NCBI GenBank assembly: GCA_903953805.1
Contig: CAJBLC010000007.1
Span: 1-38,420 of the forward strand
Direction of reading: 5' to 3'
From: an uncultured Actinomycetes bacterium
GTDB lineage: Bacteria; Actinomycetota; Actinomycetes; Nanopelagicales; Nanopelagicaceae
Length of the DNA stretch: 38,420 nt
The position numbers were made by a program, and so were the translations under genes. Of this stretch, positions 16,476 to 24,966 are shown in pieces (positions within the stretch are counted from its first letter, which is position 1; every line of letters begins with the position of its first letter). The notes under the pieces were generated by a model. It was not told the origin of the DNA. It saw nothing but the letters and a program-made list of their open reading frames with translations, and ran no database searches.

Positions 16476-16739
16476 TTAAAGAACTTTGTATACATCATCT
16501 GGAGTGATGCCGCGTGCGATCATCAATATTTGTAGACGGAAGAGCAATTGCGAAATTTCAAGCGATAGCGCCTCGTCATCTTCGTGCTCTCCAGCAAGCC
16601 AAACTTCTCCTGCTTCTTCGATGATCTTCTTACCCATGGAATGGATTCCACCATCAAGGGCCTCAACAGTTGCCGATCCTGCTGGTCGATCCTGAGATTT
16701 CTGCAGAAGTTCTTTGTAGAGCTGATCGAAGTTCTTCAC
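16476..16739 (-). CDS. hisE: Phosphoribosyl-ATP pyrophosphatase HisE
   Basis: Second step of histidine synthesis, cleaving pyrophosphate from phosphoribosyl-ATP; 87 residues. The MazG-like all-helical fold shows IIEEAGEVWLAGEHEDDEAL, whose acidic residues bind magnesium. I choose GTG 16739 (protein beginning MKNFDQLYKEL, as in relatives); TTG 16745 two codons earlier is possible. It starts just after rpe and is followed by hisG with a 15-nt gap, so the first two histidine enzymes are made together. Confidence 0.92.
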   Translation of the reverse strand: MKNFDQLYKELLQKSQDRPAGSATVEALDGGIHSMGKKIIEEAGEVWLAGEHEDDEALSLEISQLLFRLQILMIARGITPDDVYKVL

Positions 16740-16748
16740 CCTCAAATT

Positions 16749-17432
16749 TTACTCGAGACCTGACGCGCTCACTGCCAATTTCTTCAGTTCTCTCAACATA
16801 TCTGCAGGTGATTGAGCCTTATAGACCGCACTGCCGGCGACGAAGGCATCCGCTCCAGCTTTGGCTGCGACCATGATGGTTTCGACACTGATGCCGCCGT
16901 CGACCTGAAGCCATATATCTTTGCCCATTGCATCGATACGAGTCCTAGCCTCTGAAACTTTAGGCATCATCTCTGACATGAAGCTCTGCCCACCGAAACC
17001 CGGTTCGACTGTCATAACGAGCACCATGTCGAGGTGTTCAAGGTAGGGCTCTAGGCGTTCAAAAGGAGTTGCTGGTTTCACAGCGATTGAGGCGCGAGCA
17101 CCATGATCCTTGATTGCGGAAATAGTTCGTAGCGGATTCTCGCTCGCCTCAAGATGGAAGGTCACGCTCTTTGCGCCAGCTTTCGCATATTGATACGCAT
17201 CATCATCGGGATTGATAATCATCAGATGGGCATCGACGGGAATTGGCGAACTCTCAATGATCGACCGAGACTCATTTAATGAGAATGTCAGATTGGGAAC
17301 AAAAATATTATCCATCACATCAAGATGCAGGAGATCTGATTCTGGTGCCACTCTCAAAATTTCATGTGAGAGATCGTCTCGATTCGCATTCAAAATACTA
17401 GGACAGAGTCGAATCCTTCTTGAAAGAGACAT
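16749..17432 (-). CDS. rpe: Ribulose-phosphate 3-epimerase
   Basis: Interconverts ribulose-5-phosphate and xylulose-5-phosphate; 227 residues, a TIM barrel. Visible motifs: CPSILNANRDDL near residue 12, HLDVMDNIFVPNLTF near 37 (metal ligands; the MDN form occurs in actinobacteria), VEPGFGGQSF near 144, DGGIS near 178 and FVAGSAVY near 198. It starts 3 nt after rsmB. Placement beside hisE/hisG links pentose-phosphate flux to PRPP use, though this is ordinary actinobacterial context. Confidence 0.95.
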   Translation of the reverse strand: MSLSRRIRLCPSILNANRDDLSHEILRVAPESDLLHLDVMDNIFVPNLTFSLNESRSIIESSPIPVDAHLMIINPDDDAYQYAKAGAKSVTFHLEASENPLRTISAIKDHGARASIAVKPATPFERLEPYLEHLDMVLVMTVEPGFGGQSFMSEMMPKVSEARTRIDAMGKDIWLQVDGGISVETIMVAAKAGADAFVAGSAVYKAQSPADMLRELKKLAVSASGLE

Positions 17433-17435
17433 ACT

Positions 17436-18803
17436 TTAGAATACCGCTGGCTTCCGGGAAAAGAGCACCATGAACATGGAATCAGTGCCATGCAAGTCAG
17501 ACCACATTTGGATCGAACCGTCGTCTTGGAGAAAGTTCATCGATCGAGCACTCTCTGGAATGAATCGCTCTGTAGAGAGAACCTCAAAATCCTTATGACG
17601 ATAGAGAAAGTCGGCAACCTGAGCGCGCGTCTCACTTTTATGCGGCGAACACGTTACGTAGGCGAGGATGCCCTCCCTATTGAGGAGTTCCACTCCAGCG
17701 TCAAGCAACTTCCGTTGTAGAGATACTAAGTTTTTCAAGTCGGCGAGGCTCTTATTCCAACGTGATTCCGGGCGTCTACGAAGAGCACCTAATCCACTAC
17801 ATGGTGCATCGATAAGAATACGGTCGTATCTGGTGGGCAGAGCAGGAAGATCCTCCCCTTTATGTGAAATTACCTGGCTCCTTGGAACAACATGACTCAC
17901 CAGTTCGGCGCGGTGAGGTGTTGGTTCATTAGCAGTGAGGTTATCTTTCGGTCTGAATTCACTCAGAAGATTGTTAAGCATCGCGGCTTTTCCACCAGGG
18001 CCGGCGCACATATCGAGCCACCCGAGGTACTCTCGATCCCCAGCAGTATTGAAGAAGATCTCACTGATTAACTGTGAGCCCAGATCTTGAACGCCGGCCC
18101 GTCTCTCATGAACGGCCGTATAGGAACCAGGCATCTGGGAAGCGCGAACCGCGTAAGAATTTTCCGTAATGAGCTCCCCGCCTTGAGCGAGAAGTTCCTC
18201 TCTCGTTGACTTTCCTGGCCATGCAACCAGATGAGGAGCTACCGGTGAATTATGGGCTTGAAGTAGGTTTACGAGACGTTCTTCTGAACCGAGTTGATCA
18301 GAGAGAGCCGAGACAATCCACGAAGGATGCGAGAACCGGATGGAGAGATCCTCAACTTCATCGAAACGAGGTGGATCACGAAGAATAGATCTCAAAATTG
18401 CGTTGACATATGAAGCCTTACCTTCACCAGCAACTGCTCGCGCAACTTCCACCGTAGCATCGACAGCTGCATGATCAGGAACTCGCATCTCGAAGATCTG
18501 ATGGAGACCAATCCGGAGGAGATCTACGACCGCCGGATCAAGATCGCTAAATGGTCGATCAATCTTTGTGGAGATCGCGTAATCGTGTTTTCCTTGCATC
18601 CGCAGGGTTCCATATGAAAGTTCAGTCGCGAATGCTCGATCCCTCTCATCACAACGAGATTGTGAGAGAAGTTCGGGTAGGCGAATATTTGCGTAAGCCC
18701 CTTCTCGATTGACCTGACTTACCAGTTTGTAGGCGATAAGACGACTCTCCTCTGGTTGAGGTCGTTTAAATGTGCTCTTAGCCAAGGAGTTCGAACCGCT
18801 CAT
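17436..18803 (-). CDS. rsmB: 16S rRNA (cytosine-967-C5)-methyltransferase RsmB
   Basis: SAM-dependent methylase of 16S rRNA; 455 residues from ATG 18803. An N-terminal NusB-like RNA-binding domain (about 15-145, with EGAYANIRLPELLSQ) is followed by the Rossmann catalytic domain: DMCAGPGGKAAML near 267, IDAPCSGLGALRRRPE near 335 and VTCSPHKSET near 390. Both active-site cysteines are present. The start is uncertain. GTG 18821 would lengthen the overlap with fmt, and TTG 18786 would shorten it; ATG 18803 overlaps fmt by 26 nt. It lies in the standard def-fmt-rsmB-rpe order. Confidence 0.92.
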   Translation of the reverse strand: MSGSNSLAKSTFKRPQPEESRLIAYKLVSQVNREGAYANIRLPELLSQSRCDERDRAFATELSYGTLRMQGKHDYAISTKIDRPFSDLDPAVVDLLRIGLHQIFEMRVPDHAAVDATVEVARAVAGEGKASYVNAILRSILRDPPRFDEVEDLSIRFSHPSWIVSALSDQLGSEERLVNLLQAHNSPVAPHLVAWPGKSTREELLAQGGELITENSYAVRASQMPGSYTAVHERRAGVQDLGSQLISEIFFNTAGDREYLGWLDMCAGPGGKAAMLNNLLSEFRPKDNLTANEPTPHRAELVSHVVPRSQVISHKGEDLPALPTRYDRILIDAPCSGLGALRRRPESRWNKSLADLKNLVSLQRKLLDAGVELLNREGILAYVTCSPHKSETRAQVADFLYRHKDFEVLSTERFIPESARSMNFLQDDGSIQMWSDLHGTDSMFMVLFSRKPAVF

Positions 18804-19707
18804 CAGCCGATAGGCGGGCACCTCTAGCGAAATCGGCCGATTTCATTCGCTTCTTACCTGCTGGTGTTACTTCCGATATTTCAAGGGTGCAATCATGAGC
18901 TTTGACGAGGAGACGATCGCCTTCGTTCCACAGCGCTCCACAGGAACGCTCTTCGCCATCGCTAGTGACGATCCTGACTCCGTGAATACTCAGCTTTGCA
19001 CCTCGGAAAAATGTATATGTTCCGGGACGATCACCGATTGCCCGGACTAAGCGTGAGATGGCTACTCCGGAATGGTTCCAATTTACGAGGCCCATCTCTT
19101 TCGAGATTTTGGGAGCCAAGGAAATATTCGATTGGCTCTGCGCCTTCGGTTTAATTCCTTTGGTAATCATCTCTACAACGTCAAGAATCCGATCTCCACC
19201 CAGAACGGAGAGCTGATCAAGCAACTCAGGAGTCGTAACTTCGTCGTTCAATTCAACTTCTTCTTGCAGGTAGACCGGTCCGGTATCCATTCCCTTATCG
19301 AGTTTGAAAATCGAGATACCCGTCTTCTCATCCCCCTCAAGGATTGACCATTGGACAGGAGCAGCCCCACGCCAACGCGGCAAGAGTGAAAAATGAAGAT
19401 TGAGCCAACCAAAACGAGGGCCGTGCAAAAGCTCTGGTGGAATCAATTTCCCGTAAGAGGCGGTAATTACCAGTTGAGGTTGAACCTCTAAAAGATGTTG
19501 ATTTATCTGAGAGATGTCTTGAGGTTTAGCAACGAGTATCCCCTGTTTAGAAGCCCAAGATGCGATCTCATTTTCAGTGAGATCTTGACCACGGCCAACC
19601 TTCCGATCTGGCAGAGTGATCAGAGAAGAGAGATGATGTTGAGATCTATTGATCGCCTCGATAATGGGAACACTTATAAGCGATGAAGACGCGACTGATA
19701 GTTGCAC
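18778..19707 (-). CDS. fmt: Methionyl-tRNA formyltransferase
   Basis: Formylates initiator Met-tRNA using 10-formyl-THF; 309 residues. Catalytic residues are present: Asn103 and His105 in WLNLHFSLLP, and Asp141 in KGMDTGP. RWRGAAPVQW follows the catalytic loop. The N-terminal strand loop usually reading AGTPEF is SSSLIS here, and the usual proline after His105 is Phe, so this copy is somewhat divergent. The GTG start at 19707 abuts the def stop with no gap (TAG|GTG), coupling formylation to deformylation. Confidence 0.94.
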   Translation of the reverse strand: MQLSVASSSLISVPIIEAINRSQHHLSSLITLPDRKVGRGQDLTENEIASWASKQGILVAKPQDISQINQHLLEVQPQLVITASYGKLIPPELLHGPRFGWLNLHFSLLPRWRGAAPVQWSILEGDEKTGISIFKLDKGMDTGPVYLQEEVELNDEVTTPELLDQLSVLGGDRILDVVEMITKGIKPKAQSQSNISLAPKISKEMGLVNWNHSGVAISRLVRAIGDRPGTYTFFRGAKLSIHGVRIVTSDGEERSCGALWNEGDRLLVKAHDCTLEISEVTPAGKKRMKSADFARGARLSADERFELLG

Positions 19708-20268
19708 CTAATTACCCAGTCCGCGCGTGAAATGCGGTGAGACCTTGATCGTAGGTGTCGTGCCACTCTCCTGAGCTAACGAGAACCATTCGCTCTCGCG
19801 AATCTCCTTCATCGCATCCTTGCGCAGATCTGTAGTCATGCGATCAACGAAGAGAATTCCGTTGAGATGATCGGTCTCATGCTGCAAGGCTCGTGCAAGA
19901 AATTCAGTTCCTTCGACGACAATTGGTTCTCCGTGCATGTTAAATCCTTTGGCCACTGCCCGAAGGGCGCGTGGCGTCTCGTAATAGACCCCAGGAAATG
20001 AGAGGCAACCTTCCTCGCCATCCTGCATTTCATCACTCAAATCAAGGGTTGGGTTTACGAGGTGCCCCACTTCGTCATCAACATCCCACACGAAGACGCG
20101 AAGGGAGACTCCAATTTGAGGAGCCGCCAAGCCCGCACCTGGAGCGTCATGCATCGTGTCGGTGAGGTCTTTGACCAAGGTTCGAAGCTCTTTATCAAAA
20201 TCAAGGACCTCGCTCGCCGGGGTGGTGAGAACTGGATCCCCGAAGAGTCGTATTGATTGAATGGCCAT
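19708..20268 (-). CDS. def: Peptide deformylase
   Basis: Fe/Zn enzyme that removes the N-formyl group from nascent proteins; 186 residues. All three motifs are present: GLAAPQIG at 46-53, EGCLS at 86-90 (metal-ligand Cys88) and QHETDH at 129-134 (ligands His130 and His134, catalytic Glu131). A 47-nt gap separates it from priA and holds TAGAAT 6 nt before the ATG, a strong -10 match, so def-fmt-rsmB may have an internal promoter within the long series. Confidence 0.96.
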   Translation of the reverse strand: MAIQSIRLFGDPVLTTPASEVLDFDKELRTLVKDLTDTMHDAPGAGLAAPQIGVSLRVFVWDVDDEVGHLVNPTLDLSDEMQDGEEGCLSFPGVYYETPRALRAVAKGFNMHGEPIVVEGTEFLARALQHETDHLNGILFVDRMTTDLRKDAMKEIRESEWFSLAQESGTTPTIKVSPHFTRGLGN

Positions 20269-20274
20269 AGTTCT

Positions 20275-20280
20275 ATTCTA
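20275..20280 (-). promoter_or_regulatory. Putative internal leaderless -10 element of def
   Basis: Minus-strand TAGAAT, one change from TATAAT, lies 6 nt before the def ATG (20268). It is the closest match to the consensus -10 among the hexamers of this type in the window and sits in one of the few real gaps of the 19-gene series. Confidence 0.55.
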
Positions 20281-20315
20281 ACCGTTCATCAGTGGGCTCG
20301 ATATCTCAATCTGGC

Positions 20316-22226
20316 CTAATCGATGGTGTAGGGATCAAATCGATACGAGAACGCTTCTTCCTTCTTCGCGATCTTAATTCGCGTGAGGGCTGCGAATAGC
20401 TCAACTATCTCTTGATTGCGTTCTACTGGTATTTTCACGAGAAGACGACCCTTGCCATCTCTACCAGCTTGAAGTCCGTACGCGCTCACCCCCCTCTCCT
20501 CAAGGAGGTCTCTCAAAAGAGTGAGCTCGGAGAAGGAGCCTCCTAATGAAAGTAGACGTGTGAATGGTGGAAGATTGACTCGATTTCGTTCATGCATCTC
20601 GCGAAGCGCGAGGTCATATGCGTTTGACCTCATCAGCCCCTGAGAGACCTCAAGTGAGGATGGCATGGCGAAGAAGATCTCTCCATCATTTTCAAGAAGT
20701 GTGAGCAAGGTAAACCAATGAGCACGGACTTCCTCTTGGCTGCGAAGTTCAATCTGACCATATGCTCGTTCTGCATCTAACACGACAATCGCGGAATAGT
20801 GAGCGATAGGTTCAGATCCAGGCGTCGCTACGACAAGTGTGGGAGACGTTCCAAGCTCGCGAATTTGCTGATCTGCAGATGAGGAAATAACCGTGTAACC
20901 AGGAAATGCTCTTCCAAATTCGGCAGCAGTGCGTTCTGCACCACGGGAGATCGCATACATTTCCTCTGAACTACACCACGCGCAACTCCACGATAGGAAA
21001 TCCTTTAAGCACAAGGCGCAGTGAGGCGCTTTACCTGCCTGAGGAATAACTAAGCGTCCGCCACATTCGCATTCTGCAATATTCCGACACTTTCGACAGA
21101 CGATGCCATTGATGTAACCGGCACGTCCGACAGAGACGAGAACGTGTCCCCTTTTTAACCCCTCGGAAATGATTCGATGTGATGCACTATTCTCCCCTTC
21201 GTTTGCGGAGAATTTCATGCGCTTAATTGATGATTGCGTGAAGTCAAATTGTGTGAACCAACCAAGTTCTACTTGGCGAACCATTTCTACCGAAGGCGAA
21301 CGAGAGATAAAGATTATTGACGAGTCTGCGCTGCGTGTGAGGGCGACATCGCGGGAGTTCCATGTTGGGCTGTGCACCTCATAATTGTGGCGTTCTACAT
21401 CATTGATAATCATCAAAGTATCGCTCTGCTCCAGATGGAGGAACACTCCCGACCGCAAGGTGAGAAAGATTCCAGATTGGGAGAAGTTGGCTGAAAGGTA
21501 CTTCGCAAAGCGTTCGCTCTTGGTCTGATGTGATGAGAGTACAGAGAAAGAAGCACCTGCTTCAGAGAGAGCAACACTCAATGCTTCCAAATCCTTGATA
21601 TCTGGCAGTGCGACTACCACTTTGCCAACACTCGATCGAGACATCGCAATAGCGGCGATTATTGAATAGCTCGGTTGCAGGGTAGGCAAAATCAGAAGAT
21701 CCCTGAGATGGTGCTTGCTCCGAAGGCGACGATTGAGTGCGTCAGGAAGTATCAATCCGAAAAGTGCTATGTCCTCTTCGCTGGGTCCGGCGACTGTTTC
21801 GGACTGTGAAAACCTTGAAAACTTTGTTAATCCGAGCTTTGAATAGGCAGGCGAAAAAGCGGAGAGAAATGACCAGGTGGAGGTCACATACCTCATAGCC
21901 AATTCCCGAGCTAGCGCGATTTGTTGATCAGAGAAGATTCGCATTTCGGAGATGAGTAATGAAATTGGCTTTATTGACCCGTGGTCGGGCCGATCCGAAT
22001 AACGACGAACGATGAGACCATCGGTCTGATGGCTACCAAAGGAGACGGCCACAAGGTGGCCAACATCGCTGCCTTCGCACCCTTGAGGAAGGAAGTAGGT
22101 ATATATCTCTTCCGAGGATAGGTACGGGAGATTAACGAGAACATCAACGTAAGGCCGATCCTCAATCATGACCGGCCGAGGAGAACTCTTCTCAGACTTC
22201 AATGTGAGTGGCTTTACCTTCGCCAC
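20316..22226 (-). CDS. priA: PriA-like primosomal protein lacking helicase motifs
   Basis: Replication-restart protein homologue of 636 residues. The N-terminal 3'-DNA-binding domain (PYVDVLVNLPYLSSEEIYTY) and the C-terminal domain are recognisable. The zinc-binding region near 375-420 keeps paired cysteines (CRKC, CEC, CALC, CAWC). No Walker A (GxGKT) is visible, and the usual DEEH box is replaced by NDVERHNYE, so ATP-driven helicase activity is unlikely; this is known for actinobacterial PriA. Start is GTG 22226, 6 nt after metK. It may act as a structural loader at stalled forks. Confidence 0.85.
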   Translation of the reverse strand: MAKVKPLTLKSEKSSPRPVMIEDRPYVDVLVNLPYLSSEEIYTYFLPQGCEGSDVGHLVAVSFGSHQTDGLIVRRYSDRPDHGSIKPISLLISEMRIFSDQQIALARELAMRYVTSTWSFLSAFSPAYSKLGLTKFSRFSQSETVAGPSEEDIALFGLILPDALNRRLRSKHHLRDLLILPTLQPSYSIIAAIAMSRSSVGKVVVALPDIKDLEALSVALSEAGASFSVLSSHQTKSERFAKYLSANFSQSGIFLTLRSGVFLHLEQSDTLMIINDVERHNYEVHSPTWNSRDVALTRSADSSIIFISRSPSVEMVRQVELGWFTQFDFTQSSIKRMKFSANEGENSASHRIISEGLKRGHVLVSVGRAGYINGIVCRKCRNIAECECGGRLVIPQAGKAPHCALCLKDFLSWSCAWCSSEEMYAISRGAERTAAEFGRAFPGYTVISSSADQQIRELGTSPTLVVATPGSEPIAHYSAIVVLDAERAYGQIELRSQEEVRAHWFTLLTLLENDGEIFFAMPSSLEVSQGLMRSNAYDLALREMHERNRVNLPPFTRLLSLGGSFSELTLLRDLLEERGVSAYGLQAGRDGKGRLLVKIPVERNQEIVELFAALTRIKIAKKEEAFSYRFDPYTID

Positions 22227-22232
22227 TTTGGA

Positions 22233-23426
22233 CTATCCCTTTACTGCGTTATTTAATGCAGCGGCTCGATTGGTGCGTTCCCACGTGAAGTTAGGAAGCT
22301 CGCGACCGAAGTGGCCATAAGAGCTGGTCGCGGAATAGATTGGGCGAAGTAGTTCGAGATCGCGGATGATAGCCGCTGGACGAAGGTCAAATACGTGTTC
22401 AATGGCTGCTTCGATCTGAAGTACTGGAACTTTCTCAGTTCCGAAGCACTCGACAAAGAGTCCAACAGGTTGAGCTTTACCGATGGCATAAGCAACCTGA
22501 ACTTCACAACGGGTTGCAAGTCCAGCTGCAACTACATTCTTCGCTACCCAACGCATTGCATAAGCAGCGGATCGATCCACCTTCGATGGGTCCTTTCCGG
22601 AGAATGCTCCCCCACCGTGGCGAGCCATGCCGCCGTAGGTATCAACAATAATTTTGCGACCGGTTAGCCCGGCGTCACCCATTGGTCCACCGATAACAAA
22701 GCGACCAGTTGGGTTGATAAGAGAACGAACATTGGATGTGTCGATTGCCAGATCGGCTATTACCGGATCAATCACATATTTTTGTACCTCAGGGGCAAGC
22801 TGATCTTCTAAACTAACGGAAGCTGCATGTTGGGAGCTCACAACGATCGTGTTGAGTGCAACAGCCTTGTCGCCATCATATTCAATCGTAACCTGGGTTT
22901 TACCATCCGGACGAAGGTAAGCAAGTTCGCCTGACTTTCGAACCTGAGAAAGTTGGAGTGAAAGCTTGTGCGCCAGTGCGATTGGTAGTGGCATAAGTTC
23001 AGGCGTGTCTTCACAGGCATAACCGAACATCAAACCTTGATCGCCAGCACCTTGTAGATCGAGCGGATCTACTGAAGAGCTAACGCGCTTCTCGAAGGCA
23101 GAGTCAACACCTTGTGCAATATCTTGTGACTGTTGTCCGATGCTCAGTGAGACTCCGCAAGAATTTCCATCAAAGCCCTTGTCGGAAGAGTCATATCCAA
23201 TTGCAAGTACGGTATCTCGAACGATGCTCATGACATCGGCATAACCGTTTGTAGTCACCTCACCGGCTACGTGAACCTGTCCGGTGGTAATAAGCGTTTC
23301 AACAGCAACTCGAGATTTTGAATCTTGCCCTAGTAGTGAATCGAGGATTGCATCTGAGATCTGGTCAGCCATCTTATCTGGATGGCCTTCAGTCACGGAT
23401 TCAGAGGTAAATAAGCGCTTAGTCAT
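22233..23426 (-). CDS. metK: S-adenosylmethionine synthetase
   Basis: Makes SAM from methionine and ATP; 397 residues. Family motifs: TSESVTEGHPDKMADQISDA near 7-26, DQGLMFGYA near 128 (the flexible-loop region precedes it) and GGGAFSGKDPSKVDRSAAY near 270-288. Its start overlaps the coaBC stop by 8 nt. It would use the methionine made by MetH (about 18 kb away) and supplies methyl groups to RsmB and TrmI encoded in this window. Confidence 0.97.
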   Translation of the reverse strand: MTKRLFTSESVTEGHPDKMADQISDAILDSLLGQDSKSRVAVETLITTGQVHVAGEVTTNGYADVMSIVRDTVLAIGYDSSDKGFDGNSCGVSLSIGQQSQDIAQGVDSAFEKRVSSSVDPLDLQGAGDQGLMFGYACEDTPELMPLPIALAHKLSLQLSQVRKSGELAYLRPDGKTQVTIEYDGDKAVALNTIVVSSQHAASVSLEDQLAPEVQKYVIDPVIADLAIDTSNVRSLINPTGRFVIGGPMGDAGLTGRKIIVDTYGGMARHGGGAFSGKDPSKVDRSAAYAMRWVAKNVVAAGLATRCEVQVAYAIGKAQPVGLFVECFGTEKVPVLQIEAAIEHVFDLRPAAIIRDLELLRPIYSATSSYGHFGRELPNFTWERTNRAAALNNAVKG

Positions 23427-24618
23427 GGGCTAAACCTAACTTATGGGCAGCGAAATCTAGAAGTTTATCGGCGAGTGTCAGTTTTGAGACCCCGTGAAGT
23501 TCTTCAACGACCTCTCCGCTTCTCACAATCATCCCGCTCGTCTGATCAGAGCCGAAGATCGCTCCCCCGGTGACATCGTTGAGATAGATAAGGTCAAGAT
23601 TCTTCTGCGCATACTTCTCGATCGCCTTTGCCAGTCCATCTTCCCCAGTCTGGGCCGCGAAACCGATCAGGACGCGATCACCCTTTCTCTGGCCGATCTC
23701 TTTGAGGATATCTACTGTTGGAGTCAATTCAATTGAATGATACGAGTTCTTATCCAACTTCCCATCGTTCACCTGCAAGGGTTTCGCATCTGCAACCGCC
23801 GCGGTCATTATGACGACATTAGCCTCTTCAAAGTGATCCGTAACAGCGCGGTGCATCTGATCTGCGGTTGAAACTCGGAGCATTTCTACTCCTTCAATGT
23901 CTGGTTGGTCAGAGTTAGCCGCAATAAGAGTTACCTTCGCTCCACGTTTCGCTGCGGCAAAAGCGGTAGCAAACCCTTGTTTCCCTGATGAATGATTACC
24001 AATATAACGAACAGGATCGATCGCTTCTCGGGTTCCTCCGGCAGTTACAAGTACATTAAATCCTTTTAGGTCTGCCTTGATATCGAGCGTCTCAGAGAGA
24101 GTTTGAATAATCCGCGAACTCTCGGGATATCTTCCAACTCCTACATCAGACCCTGTCATGCGGCCCTCATCAGGTTCAACGACCACAACGCCACGTGAAC
24201 GAAGTAATCCAACGTTCGCCTGAACTGCCGCATTGAGCCACATCTCTGGGTGCATTGCAGGTACAAGAATGAGCGGCGCCGTTGAAGCAAGAATGATATT
24301 TGTGAGTAGATCATCGGCTCGTCCGGTGGCGATCCGCGAGAGAAGATCAGCGGTGGTTGGTGCAATGACTATTGCATCGCACTTTTTCGCTAAATCGATA
24401 TGGGGAACGCTATGGACGTTGCTCCATAAGTCGTCATGCACTTCTCGACCACTCAGTGCCGCCCACGTTGCATTTCCAACAAAATTTTGGGATGAACGAG
24501 TTGGAACGACGGTGACAAGAAAGCCATGATCCTGAAGGCGACGGATGAGATCGGCGCTCTTATAAGCAGAGATCCCGCCACCAACGCCAAGAATGATCTC
24601 GCGACCACGAAGAGTCAT
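23419..24618 (-). CDS. coaBC: Bifunctional CoaBC (phosphopantothenoylcysteine decarboxylase/synthetase)
   Basis: Two steps of coenzyme A synthesis in one 399-residue flavoprotein. The CoaC half (1-185) has the FMN-binding GVGGGISAYKSADLIRRL, the catalytic His in PHIDLA near 73 and PAMHPEMW, where many bacteria have Asn instead of His; I believe the His form is usual in actinobacteria. The CoaB half has VTAGGTREAIDPVRYI near 192 and NHSSGKQG. It starts 12 nt after rpoZ and overlaps metK, the common rpoZ-coaBC-metK order. Confidence 0.95.
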   Translation of the reverse strand: MTLRGREIILGVGGGISAYKSADLIRRLQDHGFLVTVVPTRSSQNFVGNATWAALSGREVHDDLWSNVHSVPHIDLAKKCDAIVIAPTTADLLSRIATGRADDLLTNIILASTAPLILVPAMHPEMWLNAAVQANVGLLRSRGVVVVEPDEGRMTGSDVGVGRYPESSRIIQTLSETLDIKADLKGFNVLVTAGGTREAIDPVRYIGNHSSGKQGFATAFAAAKRGAKVTLIAANSDQPDIEGVEMLRVSTADQMHRAVTDHFEEANVVIMTAAVADAKPLQVNDGKLDKNSYHSIELTPTVDILKEIGQRKGDRVLIGFAAQTGEDGLAKAIEKYAQKNLDLIYLNDVTGGAIFGSDQTSGMIVRSGEVVEELHGVSKLTLADKLLDFAAHKLGLAHD

Positions 24619-24630
24619 GAGAGTGAGTTT

Positions 24631-24912
24631 TTAAGCGGTAGCTTCTTGAGCTTTAGGCTCGAGGTTTTCAATGGTTAGGAGACCTTCATTGATCTCGCGC
24701 AACGCAATTGAGAGCGGCTTCTCATGAACATATGTCTCCACAAGTGGGCCAACATATTCAAGGAGTCCTTCGCCGAGCTGTGAGTAGTAGGCATTGATCT
24801 GACGGGCGCGCTTGGCTGCGTAGAGCACGAGGCTATATTTTGAACCTGCCTTGTCGAGAAGCTCATCGATCGGTGGATTTGTGATGCCATCCATGTTAGT
24901 CATTGAGCTCAT
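24631..24912 (-). CDS. rpoZ: RNA polymerase omega subunit
   Basis: Small subunit that stabilises beta-prime in RNA polymerase; 93 residues from ATG 24912. The core GITNPPIDELLDKAGSKYSL and the following AAKRARQINAYYSQLGEGL are highly typical of actinobacterial omega. I choose the second ATG because AGAGG lies 6 nt before it, while the earlier ATG at 24927 has no ribosome binding site. It follows the mIHF-Gmk gene after 54 nt, which include a T-rich run and a CCACGTGG palindrome but no convincing terminator. Confidence 0.95.
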   Translation of the reverse strand: MSSMTNMDGITNPPIDELLDKAGSKYSLVLYAAKRARQINAYYSQLGEGLLEYVGPLVETYVHEKPLSIALREINEGLLTIENLEPKAQEATA

Positions 24913-24966
24913 AGTTGCCTCTTTCATCTTGATAAAACCTGAAAAATAAAGCTTCGGCCACGTGGG

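Noticed and set aside
24913..24966. Terminator or promoter between the mIHF-Gmk gene and rpoZ (CCACGTGG palindrome followed by a T-rich run)
   Set aside because: The palindrome leaves almost no loop and the T run is interrupted and 7 nt away; no clear -10 at the right distance from the start.
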